Source: Halegenticoccus tardaugens (GTDB lineage: Archaea > Halobacteriota > Halobacteria > Halobacteriales > Haloferacaceae). Taken from it: a stretch of 64,000 nt of DNA. Positions 1 to 7,880 of the stretch are shown here, in pieces. Positions within the stretch are counted from its first letter, which is position 1. The number at the start of each line of letters is the position of its first letter. Both the position numbers and the translations under genes were made by a program. The stretch lies in assembly GCF_004116405.1 (NCBI RefSeq), contig NZ_SDIC01000005.1, positions 1-64,000 on the forward strand, read 5' to 3'. The notes below the pieces were generated by a model that was given only the letters and a program-made list of their open reading frames with translations, searched no databases and was not told the DNA's origin.

Positions 1-252
1 ATCAGTTTATCCTGCCCCGCTCGACTTTGTACCCGGTTCGAACGGAGACAGTTTAAGCTTGAACCGCTACGCATGAGTAGTGGTTACCTACCACCCTAGG
101 AGAGCGGAAGCCTACGTCGCTAGGACGCGTAAGTGGAATGTTCGCCGTCGATCGACGTCTGCCCAACCCGGTAGGTAGACGACGGCCTAAGAAATAGCCA
201 AACTGCGAGTAGATTGGTACCGCCCCGTCATATCATTCCGCCCGTATTTGTT
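1..252. other. Non-coding left edge, no gene recognised
   Basis: No open frame here resembles a known family. The stretch lies downstream (in the minus direction) of the decayed D-2-hydroxyacid dehydrogenase and may hold more of its degraded 3' half, but I cannot align it convincingly. No tRNA or rRNA signature was seen. Confidence 0.4.
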
Positions 253-600
253 TCACCGGATACGGTCACGGCTCACGCCGCCAGCGCGGCGATCGTACTC
301 CTCTTCTAGGCTGTGCTGTTCTGTGTCTGTGGATTCGGAACAATCACGGATCGCTACAACGTAGAGATTCCAAGAGAGCGCGAACGCCAGTGCAAACACG
401 TGCTCGCTTACAACTGAATCGTGCAGCGTCACGGCGTTGGTGAATGTCACGCCGCGTCCTCGAAGTTTGGCGACGGGAATCGTGGCTATTCGATGCTCGT
501 CGCTTGGACCCAGTCGCCCTTCGAGAGGTGCTTGACGAGTCGCTGGGCCACCCCTTCGGGTTCGTCACGAAGATATCGGCGCCGTCATAAGTGAACACGG
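253..600 (-). pseudogene. Decayed D-2-hydroxyacid dehydrogenase (N-terminal part)
   Basis: Read on the minus strand, two frames together give a recognisable N-terminal half of a D-isomer-specific 2-hydroxyacid dehydrogenase. First comes a piece like YDGADIFVTNPKG and RLVKHLSKGDWVQATS, then after a frame change KLRGRGVTFTNAVTLHD and SEHVFALAFALS. The last part matches the family's conserved helix before the Rossmann domain (VTNA...xAEHVxALxLALSR). The NAD-binding glycine motif and the catalytic Arg/Glu/His region are not recognisable further downstream. Stops and at least one frameshift show it is dead. Two intact members of this family lie at 19553-20530 and 24233-25198. Confidence 0.6.
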
Positions 601-661
601 CCCGAGAATCACCCCGAACCTGAGCCTTTTTACTCGGTACAACAGATACAGCCTCGTTACC

Positions 662-1849
662 GTGTCAAGAACTGACAGCTTGGTGAGTCACTTCGAATGT
701 TACGACTGTGGCCACACCTACGACCTGGAGCATACCGAGTTCCCTTGTCCCAAGTGCGAGGGTATCCTTGACCCGAAATACGACTACGACAACCTCGACG
801 TCTCCCGTGAAGAGATCGAATCTCGAAAGGGGTCGATGTGGAAGTATCGCGAATTCCTCCCTATTCTCGATACCGATGACATCGTTTCGATGGGCGAAGG
901 AACAACCCCGATAGTTGATTGTCCCAAACTCGCAGAGGAGATGGGCGTCGCTCGCGTGGCGATCAAGGACGAGGGCCAGAATCCGACGAACACATTCAAG
1001 GACCGCGGGGCCTCGGCCTCTCTCTCTGGGGCGTCCCAGCAAGGCATCAACGAGGTCGTGATTCCCTCGGCCGGGAATGCTGGCCAAGCAGCGTCAGCCT
1101 ACGCAGCACGCGCCGGAATTGACTGTCATGTTGTCCTCAACTACCAATCAAACGATATTCAGAAAACGATGGTCGAAGCCCACGGTGCAGACCTCCACCT
1201 CGTCAATGGAAAACTTGGTAAGGCCGGTGGGAAATTTAGCGAGTTGCGAGACGAACACGGGTGGTACACTATCGCGACATTCCAGACGCCTTTCAGACAC
1301 GAAGGAAAAAAGACGATGGGACTAGAGATCTTTGAGCAGTTCAACTGGGACGGCCCCGACGAGATTTTCTACCCCACCGGCGGCGGCGTGGGTCTGATCG
1401 GCATCTGGAAGGCCTATCAGGAACTAGTTCAACTGGGCTGGCTTGAGAACGGGACTCCACCCAGCTTAAACGTCGTTCAGTCGAGCGGCTGTGCTCCCGT
1501 TGTCGAGGCTATTGAGAACCACCGTGAGGAACATGACCCTTGGGAGTGCCCCGAGTCCATTGGTCGTGGGATTGAGGTTCCTAATCCAGGTGCCTCACCC
1601 TGGATGCTTGAGGCCGTTTATGAGACCGGCGGCACTGGCGTGGCAGTCTCCGACAGCAAGGCACTCAAGGGAGCCTTGACCAGCGCACAACACGCCGGTA
1701 TCGAGATGTGTGTCGAGCCGGGTGCCGCCCTGGCCGCCGCGATACAGATGGCAGAGGAGGGCGAGCTGAACGAAGACGACGAGATCCTCATCATCAATAC
1801 AGGGGCTGGGAATAAGGCGACTGACGCGTTGAGTTACGTGATCGAATAA
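662..1849 (+). CDS. thrC: Threonine synthase
   Basis: A 395-residue fold-type II PLP enzyme that converts O-phosphohomoserine to threonine in the cytoplasm. The N-terminus has a zinc-ribbon-like Cys set (C13, C16, C29, C32), as in archaeal threonine synthases. The PLP lysine is K113 in NPTNTFKDRGAS, followed by an SAGNAGQAASAYAARAG substrate/PLP loop and a glycine-rich phosphate cup (PTGGGVGLIG). Length is normal. The start is GTG at 662, with a T-rich TATA-like stretch about 30 nt upstream, consistent with a leaderless transcript. It stands alone among decayed genes. A threonine-synthase-like lyase of the same fold is the only real alternative. Confidence 0.9.
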   Translation: MSRTDSLVSHFECYDCGHTYDLEHTEFPCPKCEGILDPKYDYDNLDVSREEIESRKGSMWKYREFLPILDTDDIVSMGEGTTPIVDCPKLAEEMGVARVAIKDEGQNPTNTFKDRGASASLSGASQQGINEVVIPSAGNAGQAASAYAARAGIDCHVVLNYQSNDIQKTMVEAHGADLHLVNGKLGKAGGKFSELRDEHGWYTIATFQTPFRHEGKKTMGLEIFEQFNWDGPDEIFYPTGGGVGLIGIWKAYQELVQLGWLENGTPPSLNVVQSSGCAPVVEAIENHREEHDPWECPESIGRGIEVPNPGASPWMLEAVYETGGTGVAVSDSKALKGALTSAQHAGIEMCVEPGAALAAAIQMAEEGELNEDDEILIINTGAGNKATDALSYVIE

Positions 1850-1929
1850 ACGCCTAAAAAAGCTCTCATTACAGCAGTAACATTTGGAGATTAGATCGGA
1901 ATACAGTATGAGCACCGAAATAGACCTAG

Positions 1930-2599
1930 TATGTACTCACTCAGCGAGGGCGGCCGCCAGCGCCTCGATTGGCGTCGGAGGCTCCTGTTCGTCTTCTGAT
2001 AGTAGATCTAGCGGGTGAGTATCCGTTGACCATGTCTTCGAATTGCGTCCGACAGGAGGCTCCTGGTGCCACGACGACCTCTCCAGGACTACTCGCTAGC
2101 TGACTCTTGAGAATCTCGCCTCCGCGAACACCAGAATACGCGAGCACGCAGACGAGGACGCAATCGCGGAGTTCGACGAGTGCATCGAAGCCCTTCTCGT
2201 CGACCGCCTCGTAAGCTCATTGATTAGCGTATCGAAGCAAGGCTTGCGATCTTCGGCTGACCAGAACTGTTGGTCGCCACTCTATTTTTTCGGTCGTGGC
2301 GGCAGTTCCTCAAGGGCAATTCCTTTCCGCACTGGGTTCTCCGTGAGGTACTCCCAGCGGACGCGGTTGGTGAGAAACGCAGAGATATAGTCGTAGTACG
2401 TCCACGCTGTCGCAGTGGAGGTCTCCGTCGTGATCCTCGTTCACCCTTGCATCGACGCGCCGAGAGAGATACTGCGCATAGCTCGCCATGCTTCGCTTGT
2501 CTACGTTGTCGACGGTCTCGATGCCACACTCATGGAGGTACTGTCGCCACTGGGTGAGGTCGCGATTGAGCGCGTCGGCGTAGTTCCCGATTTGTTTAC
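1930..2599 (-). pseudogene. Decayed tyrosine recombinase/integrase, main part
   Basis: Minus-strand frames give pieces of a haloarchaeal phage-type integrase. The core-binding domain is visible as SGNYADALNRDLTQWRQYL and NVDKRSMASYAQYLSRRVDA. After a frame change come WTYYDYISAFLTNRV and EYLTENPVRKGIALEELPPR, then the start of the catalytic domain with VCVLAYSGVRGGEIL, where the first catalytic Arg would sit. Several frameshifts and a stop interrupt it, and the distal HxxR and Tyr motifs are not seen. Its 5' end is separated by the TnpB element at 2600-4200 and resumes at 4201. It may be a relic of a provirus or integrative plasmid. Confidence 0.65.
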
Positions 2600-2673
2600 C
2601 TAACCGCAGGCGCTAAGGCCCCTTGCTCAACGACCTCGCTTCGCTCGGTCGTAGGGAGGGGAGACAGCGTTCA

Positions 2674-2721
2674 CGAGACGCAAAGCGTCTCGTTAGTCAA
2701 TCAGAACACGAAGCGTTCTGA
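2674..2721. repeat. Paired short hairpins in the 5' region of element A
   Basis: Two perfect palindromes stand side by side: CGAGACGC, loop AAA, GCGTCTCG (2674-2692), and TCAGAAC, spacer ACGAAGC, GTTCTGA (2701-2721). Equivalent positions in elements B and C carry hairpins of the same form, some with different arm sequences. Confidence 0.7.
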
Positions 2722-2815
2722 TGATGCCGTCATCGTCTTCCATCAATGCGATACTGCCGACCCGCAGGCCCACGCCATCGGTAGTTTATGTTTCTACGTA
2801 GTGTAAACACCGGTA

Positions 2816-2959
2816 ATGGATCGGTACGAGATCGAAGGACACGAAGTCCATGAATCCGAGGTCAAACCCACTGGCAACGGTGCTCACGTCCTCGTCCCGA
2901 AGCGGTGGCGAGGAGCCACCGTCAAGGTCGTTCGCGTCACCGATCCATCCGACGAGTAG
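2816..2959 (+). CDS. Small transposon-encoded protein upstream of tnpB (DUF2080-like)
   Basis: A 47-residue intact ORF (MDRYEIEGHEVHESEV..., ending VVRVTDPSDE) whose stop lies 3 nt before the tnpB start. Versions of the same protein precede tnpB in element B (54366-54509) and element C (63123-63278). They share MDRxE, a central GAH(V/I)xVPKRW motif and a V(K)VVR segment near the end, resembling the DUF2080 transposon-encoded family and an AbrB-like beta-strand protein. Function is unknown. It is undamaged although the adjoining tnpB has frameshifts and a lost catalytic residue. Confidence 0.7.
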   Translation: MDRYEIEGHEVHESEVKPTGNGAHVLVPKRWRGATVKVVRVTDPSDE

Positions 2960-2962
2960 CCC

Positions 2963-4195
2963 ATGCGCTACAACTACCGGTATCGACTCAAACCCACCAA
3001 CGAACTCCACGAGCGGTTAGCGTGGACCGTCGATACCTGCCGGCAGGTCTACAACCACTTTCTTCACCGACTCAACCGGGTAGACGGTACCTCCGCCTAC
3101 TCCGAACAGTCGATCCTTCCGAATCTCAAACGCGAGTGGACCGACCTGAAGGACGTTCACTCGAAGGTCCTACAGAAGGTCGTACAGCGATTGTACGACA
3201 GCCTCTCGACGCTGAAGGGGCGGAAGGACAACGGCTACCGCGTCGGCGAACTACGGTGGAAGGCCCTACAGGAATATCGCTCGATTACGTACAGTCAAAC
3301 CAGGCTTCAAGCTCAACAACACGAGCGGTCGGCCTGTACTCTCTCTTTCCAAAATCGGCGACGTTCCGATAGTCTCCCACCGTGAGGTTCCCGCCGACGC
3401 AACGATCAAGGAGGTCGTCGTGAAGCAGGAACCGACGGGCGAGTGGTTCGCCGTCCTCGGCATCGAAACCAAGAATGACGCGCCGCCGAAGCCCGAGACC
3501 CCCGAGAAGTGTGTCGGGATCGCCGTAGGTATCCTGAAGTACGCTCACGACAGTGACGGAACCGCCGTCGATGGTCCTGACCTAACCGACGAACGAGAAC
3601 GGTTGGAACGCGCACAGCGCGACCTCTCGCGGAAAGAACACGGATCGGCGAACTACCGCATCCAACAGCAAGTCGTTGCCTGCCGTCACACCGATCTGAG
3701 ACGGAAACGCCGCGACTTCCTACACAAACTCTCGAACTACTACGCCCGCGAGTACGACCTCGTGGCGGTCGAAGATCTCGACGCGAAGGGGTTGATGGAA
3801 CTCCCGTCGAACAGCCGCAACCGCGCCGGAGCGGCATGGGGCACGTTCCTGAGAATGTTGGAGTACAAGTGCAACCGAGAAGGCACGCACTTCATCGCCG
3901 TCGATCCACGCGCGGGACGACGAAGGAGTGTTCGAACTGCGGCGTTTCGACCGACAAACCGCTCTGGGTTCGGGAACACTCGTGTCCGTCGTGCGGATTC
4001 GAGGCAGACCGCGACCTCAACGCGGCGTACAACATCCTTTCACGCGGACTCACCGACGTGGGGGTGGTTCACCCCGATTCACTGCCTGCGGAGACTGCGC
4101 TCCCTACGGGAACCGAGTCGGTGTCTGCACAGCGCGTCGTGGAAACAGGAAGCCCCGTCCTCAGCGAGGCCATAAGGCCGAGCAGGGCGGGGTAG
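2963..4195 (+). pseudogene. tnpB: TnpB RNA-guided nuclease, inactivated by two frameshifts
   Basis: It starts MRYNYRYRLKPTNELHERL, right after the small gene. Compared with the intact copy at 53058-54356, an extra base near 3302 breaks the frame after ITYSQT, and a 2-base CG insertion near 3910 breaks it again just before the zinc ribbon. Frame-corrected, all parts are present: the beta-barrel and helical N-domain, RuvC motif I, VAVEDLDAKG with the second acidic residue, CSNCG...CPSCG, and DRDLNAAYN with the third. RuvC motif I reads GIAVGI instead of GIDVGI, so the first catalytic Asp is also lost. The 3' end should encode the guide (omega/re) RNA running to the element's right end. Confidence 0.85.
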
Positions 4196-4200
4196 TTCAC

Positions 4201-4273
4201 TAATTCGAGAAAGCCGTTGATGACCGTTTTGAGGGCGTGACCCGGGAGTAGTCGTGGAATCAGTGGGTCCCAT
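4201..4273 (-). pseudogene. 5' end of the split integrase
   Basis: Joined to 2599 across element A, the minus strand reads TVINGFLELVNKSGNYADAL in one frame, continuing the integrase core-binding domain. A possible original start is the ATG at 4273 (MGPTDSTTTPG...), with a frameshift between it and the joined segment. Confidence 0.5.
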
Positions 4274-4543
4274 ATGATTAGGTTGTGATACAGTACGTGA
4301 TAAATAAATTTATTGTGGATTATAAATGTATAGTAATGTTTAAACCGTTCTTTCTCCTGGAATCACTATCTACAGGCTGTCTACCTCCCGTTTAGCTATA
4401 TTTAAACCAGATAACGATATACGGAAGTCAAACGTCTAAAACATTACAACCTCGGAGGATGGCCGTTTTTGCGTGTTCTCCGCCCTAATTACGATCTCGT
4501 CTCTTTTCAGTTTACTCCGTTCTCTGTTGATTCACATCAGTCG
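4274..4543. other. AT-rich non-coding stretch
   Basis: No gene is recognised. It is rich in TATA-like sequences (TTTATTGTGGATTATAAATG and similar) and holds ACAACCTCGGAGGATGG at 4446-4462, which recurs inverted at 7954-7970. Confidence 0.4.
4446..4462 (+). repeat. Left copy of a 17-nt inverted repeat
   Basis: ACAACCTCGGAGGATGG here is matched exactly, in reverse complement, at 7954-7970. The pair brackets the regulator/flavoprotein/methyltransferase cassette and its adjoining pseudogenes. Confidence 0.55.
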
Positions 4544-4804
4544 ATGTTTCGTCGCCTTGCTGACGCCGTCGCACCTGGAGGGACGCTCTTAATCGTCAGC
4601 CACCATCAATCAGACATCCAGACCACAATTCCGCGGAACTCGAATTAGGAGATGTACTTTACCGCATCTGACGTGGCTGAAGCGCTCGATTCTGAGGACT
4701 GGGACATCATCGAAGGAAAACTTGAACGCTCCGCTACAGACCCTGAGGGAAACGAGGTCGCTATACATGATACGGTATTCAACGCACGTCGACAAGAGCA
4801 ATAA
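4544..4804 (+). pseudogene. C-terminal fragment of a SAM-dependent methyltransferase
   Basis: One frame runs MFRRLADAVAPGGTLLIVSH, an in-frame TAG follows near residue 34, and then MYFTASDVAEALDSEDWDII and the tail ending VFNARRQEQ. The segment APGGTLLIVSH followed by a DVAEAL helix and a beta strand ending in ...HDTVFNARR is typical of the last third of class I methyltransferases. The SAM-binding motif and N-terminal half are missing. It may be a relic of a methyltransferase gene like those often paired with redox-linked regulators in haloarchaea. Confidence 0.55.
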
Positions 4805-4829
4805 TCTACGAACGTCTTGAACGGATACG

Positions 4830-5228
4830 CTACGATTCTATTTCCGGTGGTCGACTCTCCCCATATGTGTCTCGGAACTCTTGTATTAGCTGGCCTGTAT
4901 TGGCGTACCAGTCATTGAGCATTCGTTGGAGTCCGTCCGCAATCGCGTCAGCGTCGTTGACTCTATATACGTGGTGATAACCGCCGTGCTGACAACTCTC
5001 TTGATCTTCCTTCACAACTCCTGTTTCTTGTAGTCGCTTGACCGATCGGTATGCGGTCGTCCGTTCTCGATTGATGAATTTTGCTATATGGTCTACAGTG
5101 AGCGGGCCATCGCTCTCAATTAGCAACCTAAACACCCCTCTGTCCAACTCGTTCAGTCCCAGCATACACTCAAGCAAGTTATCACAGTCCTGTTCCGCTC
5201 GGATCTGTTTCAATACGGCTTCTGGCAT
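4830..5228 (-). CDS. Winged-helix transcriptional regulator (TrmB/MarR-like HTH)
   Basis: A 132-residue single-domain DNA-binding protein starting MPEAVLKQIRAEQDCDN. The winged helix is visible as GPLTVDHIAKFINRERTTAY (sensor and recognition helices), then RSVKRLQETGVVKED. The wing is histidine- and cysteine-containing (CQHGGYHHVYRV), and two further cysteines sit near the N-terminus (DCDNLLEC). Together these suggest a thiol- or metal-responsive switch, which is an inference. It is divergent from the flavoprotein at 5448, so it probably controls that gene. I chose the start at 5228 because upstream codons would run through the promoter region. Confidence 0.75.
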   Translation of the reverse strand: MPEAVLKQIRAEQDCDNLLECMLGLNELDRGVFRLLIESDGPLTVDHIAKFINRERTTAYRSVKRLQETGVVKEDQESCQHGGYHHVYRVNDADAIADGLQRMLNDWYANTGQLIQEFRDTYGESRPPEIES

Positions 5229-5416
5229 TGTTATCAGGATTTGGTACTGGAGCCAGAAAAAGATTGCACTTCTATCGCAATATTGTAGTGCTAGGACAAG
5301 GGTGAACAACCAACCGCATTTGTATCGAACTATCTGAAACGCCGATTATACCGGCTGAATGGGGTCTCTATGTGCGGATAGAATCAGATCCTCAATTATC
5401 AATTCGGGAGCGACAA

Positions 5417-5423
5417 CCTTATG
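5417..5423 (+). promoter_or_regulatory. TATA-like box of the flavoprotein gene
   Basis: CCTTATG is centred about 28 nt before the ATG at 5448, the spacing expected for a leaderless haloarchaeal transcript. Confidence 0.45.
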
Positions 5424-5447
5424 TCCTAAGTCCTACTTGCATTCTAT

Positions 5448-6386
5448 ATGCAATTAATAGGTGGCAGTAACGGACCGGATTTCGATGTCCTCATCATCGG
5501 CGGCGGTCCCGCGGGGTTGAGTGCCGCACTTCAGTTGGGTCGCTCACTCCGAAGCATATTGATCTGCGATAACAAAGAGCCCCGGAATGAGCCAGCAGCT
5601 GAAGCCCATGGGTATCTAACGCGAGACGGCATTCCCCCACAAGAACTCCGCCGCCTCGGGCGTGAGGAAGTAGAGAAATACGGTTGCGAGTTCCGAGAGT
5701 CACGGGTGACGAATGTCAACAGGAGCGAAAATAGATTCACGAGTACACTCGATACCGATCAAACTGTCACGAGTCGGAAAATCGTACTAGCGACTGGTGT
5801 CAGTGACATGCTCCCAGATACTGATGGGTTCGAGGAACTGTGGGGCAACGGTGTGTATCACTGCCCCTACTGTCACGGCTACGAGGTTCGCGATGAACCA
5901 CTCGGAGTCCTCGTTACGGCTCCAGAGCAAATTGAACACACGAAGCTCATATACAATTTGAGTATAGACCTCGTCGTGTTCACCGATGGGCAGGACGTCT
6001 TCGATGAAGAAACACGGTCGGAGTTCGTCGAACGGGGGATCGAAATCGAGGAGGAGCCAATCGCTGCACTCAACGGCACAGACGACGGCCTCGAAAGCAT
6101 CTCACTCGCTGATGGCCGCGACGTATCCCGTCACGCTCTCTTTTACGCGCCCCCGACACAACAGCACAGCGACCTCGTTGACCAGTTGGGACTTCAGGTA
6201 AACGAGTCCGGACTCGTTGAAACTACGCAGTCGCATTACGGGATTGGCTTCACATCGGTCGACGGGCTCTTCGTCGCAGGTGACGCTTCGAGTGAGTCGG
6301 CTCTTTCGATTCCGTGTGCCGTTGCCGACGGGTCAATGGTCGGTGGGACTGTGAACTTGGAACTCGCAAGAGAAGCGTTCGAGTAG
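5448..6386 (+). CDS. Thioredoxin-reductase-like FAD/NAD(P) oxidoreductase
   Basis: A 312-residue two-domain flavoprotein. The FAD-binding motif is DVLIIGGGPAGLSAALQLGR (about residues 13-32), and a dithiol C139-P-Y-C142 lies in HCPYCHGYEVRD, followed by the central NAD(P) domain. The C-terminal FAD motif reads GLFVAGDAS. The CPYCHGYE signature belongs to a TrxB-like branch that includes dithiol oxidases such as GliT/HlmI and many uncharacterised prokaryotic reductases, not to classic TrxB with CATC. The usual NADPH-binding glycine motif (GxGxxA) is poor, reading GVLVTAPEQ, so it may use O2 or another acceptor. It is followed after 11 nt by a methyltransferase and is divergent from a Cys-containing regulator. 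Confidence 0.8.
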   Translation: MQLIGGSNGPDFDVLIIGGGPAGLSAALQLGRSLRSILICDNKEPRNEPAAEAHGYLTRDGIPPQELRRLGREEVEKYGCEFRESRVTNVNRSENRFTSTLDTDQTVTSRKIVLATGVSDMLPDTDGFEELWGNGVYHCPYCHGYEVRDEPLGVLVTAPEQIEHTKLIYNLSIDLVVFTDGQDVFDEETRSEFVERGIEIEEEPIAALNGTDDGLESISLADGRDVSRHALFYAPPTQQHSDLVDQLGLQVNESGLVETTQSHYGIGFTSVDGLFVAGDASSESALSIPCAVADGSMVGGTVNLELAREAFE

Positions 6387-6397
6387 GGGTGGTGATT

Positions 6398-7045
6398 ATG
6401 CACGAGAAGCTCGATGATCTCGCTAACCAATTTTCGCAGATAGCTCACCACTACGACGATAAGCACGATGATGAAGAGAAGCCAGTATACAATGCGTGTG
6501 CCTCACTCGTCATTGATCACACCGGCCCTGATCCCGACGACGTAGTCCTTGACCTTGGAACAGGGACGGGTCTGGTTGCGCTCGCACTTGCTGAAGATGC
6601 CAACTACGTCGTCGGCCGGGACATCAGTGACGGAATGATAGAGCAGGCACGGTCGAAGGCCGACGACAGCGGTATCGAGAATGTGGAGTTTGGGTCTGGC
6701 GAGTTCCGCGACCTACAATACGACGGTGACGTGGACATCGTCGTCTCGAACTTCGCCCTGCATCATCTCCCCGACAAGGAAAAACGTGAGGCTATCGAGG
6801 TCATCGCCGGTCTCGGTCCGCGCCGGTTCGTCCTCGGTGACACGATGTTCTTCGGCTCGTCCGACCCTGAAGAATCGCTATTCGGCCACGAAGTTAATGT
6901 GGAAACCGTCGGGATGCTCGTGAACGCACTCACTGACGCTGGATTCGTGGTCACGGCAGTTGAGCGCGTCCATGAACAAGTGGGCGTCTTAGTCGCCGAA
7001 CAAAGTAATGAAGGACCGGTTCACAGCCCTCAAGAAGACCAATAA
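6398..7045 (+). CDS. Class I SAM-dependent methyltransferase
   Basis: A 215-residue Rossmann methyltransferase. Motif I is VVLDLGTGTGLVALALA (about residues 49-65). The acidic residue binding the ribose is in VVGRDISDGM, and motif IV-like VDIVVSNFALHHLPD follows. The ATG at 6398 was chosen because it follows a GGGGTGGTG ribosome-binding-like stretch 11 nt after the flavoprotein stop. A longer frame runs back into the upstream gene. It is co-transcribed with the TrxR-like protein. The substrate is unknown, and a role in S-methylating a dithiol handled by the flavoprotein is only a guess from gliotoxin-type systems. Confidence 0.8.
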   Translation: MHEKLDDLANQFSQIAHHYDDKHDDEEKPVYNACASLVIDHTGPDPDDVVLDLGTGTGLVALALAEDANYVVGRDISDGMIEQARSKADDSGIENVEFGSGEFRDLQYDGDVDIVVSNFALHHLPDKEKREAIEVIAGLGPRRFVLGDTMFFGSSDPEESLFGHEVNVETVGMLVNALTDAGFVVTAVERVHEQVGVLVAEQSNEGPVHSPQEDQ

Positions 7046-7050
7046 CACCG

Positions 7051-7880
7051 ATGTGTCGAATGTTCGCGTTGCGGAGCACCGTTAGCTGCCCAGTTCAGGA
7101 GTCGTTGCTGGATGCCGACCGATCTCTTCAACGGCTGAGCAAGGTTAGCCCCATGTATGGGGTGTCGCACACTACGTTCAGGGCGTTCCCCAGATCGTCA
7201 AGAGTCCAGAGATGGCTGCTGATAGTCCTGTATGTTCAGCTCTCTCAAATCAGCTCGAATCGAGCTGTGTTGTTGCCCATGTCCGTCGTGCGACATCTGG
7301 TGACCACACCGTCGCTAATACTCATCCGTTCCAATACAGTCGATGAATTTTCGCGCACAGCGGCAATATCACTGATTTTGGTGACTTGCGATCGACGTTA
7401 TGGGAGGAAATAGCGCCGTCTCTGCGTTCCCACATAATGGGCACTACTGATAGCGAGGTGTTATTTTTCCGGCTCCTGACTGCTATGGCAGACGCAGGTG
7501 TCCTTGATACAAAAGCGGGGCAAGTCGGTCCAGAAGCACTCTGGGAAAGCATCAGCTCCGTCGTGGAGCGAGTTGCTGAACTGACTGGTGGTACGCACGA
7601 CGACACTAACGGCCCATCTGGTCAAACGTTCGTCCTCACGGATGGTAACACTCTCATTGGGCACAAAGGTGGAAAGCCGCTCTTTGTTCACGCACCTGCC
7701 ATCAGACACGGGGATCAGGAGAGGTCGTGGGCAGTTGAGCGAGGAGCGACTGATCACTTTCGGCTAGCCAGCGAACCAGTCCCTAATTCTGAAGTGTGGT
7801 CACCAATCCGACATGGTGGAGCCGTCGGGGTTAGTCTTGATATGACTGTCTGGGTCTCACCAAACGCCCTCGCTGATTGA
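7051..7880 (+). pseudogene. Class II glutamine amidotransferase (EgtC/YafJ-like), frameshifted
   Basis: It starts MCRMFALRSTVSCPVQESLL, with Cys2 as the Ntn nucleophile of class II glutamine amidotransferases. The middle is found in another frame as VVAHVRRATSGDHTVANTHP then FAHSGNITDFGDLRS, the family's glutamine-binding core. The C-terminal part continues open to 7880 with HIMGTTDSEVLFFRLLTAMA, TFVLTDGNTLIGH and RLASEPVPNSE. At least two frame changes between about 7140 and 7385 break it. It begins 5 nt after the methyltransferase stop, so it was probably the third gene of that operon. Confidence 0.7.

Larger units (their letters stand above)
2600..4200 (+). mobile_element. IS1341-type TnpB element A (IS200/IS605 family, no tnpA)
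   Basis: The element contains a small accessory gene (2816-2959) and a broken tnpB (2963-4195). Ends were set by comparison with elements B (53061-54713) and C (61825-63552). The left end shares AGGCGCTAAGG followed by CTTGCTCAACG, and the right end shares GGGTAGTTCAC with small variations. It sits immediately 3' of TTAC (2596-2599). Joining the flanks across the element restores an integrase reading frame. There is no target duplication, as expected for single-strand IS605-type transposition, and no TnpA, so movement would need a transposase in trans. Confidence 0.75.

Noticed and set aside
1..60. GGTTCGAA-like bases suggesting a tRNA T-loop
   Set aside because: No acceptor or anticodon arm can be folded around it.
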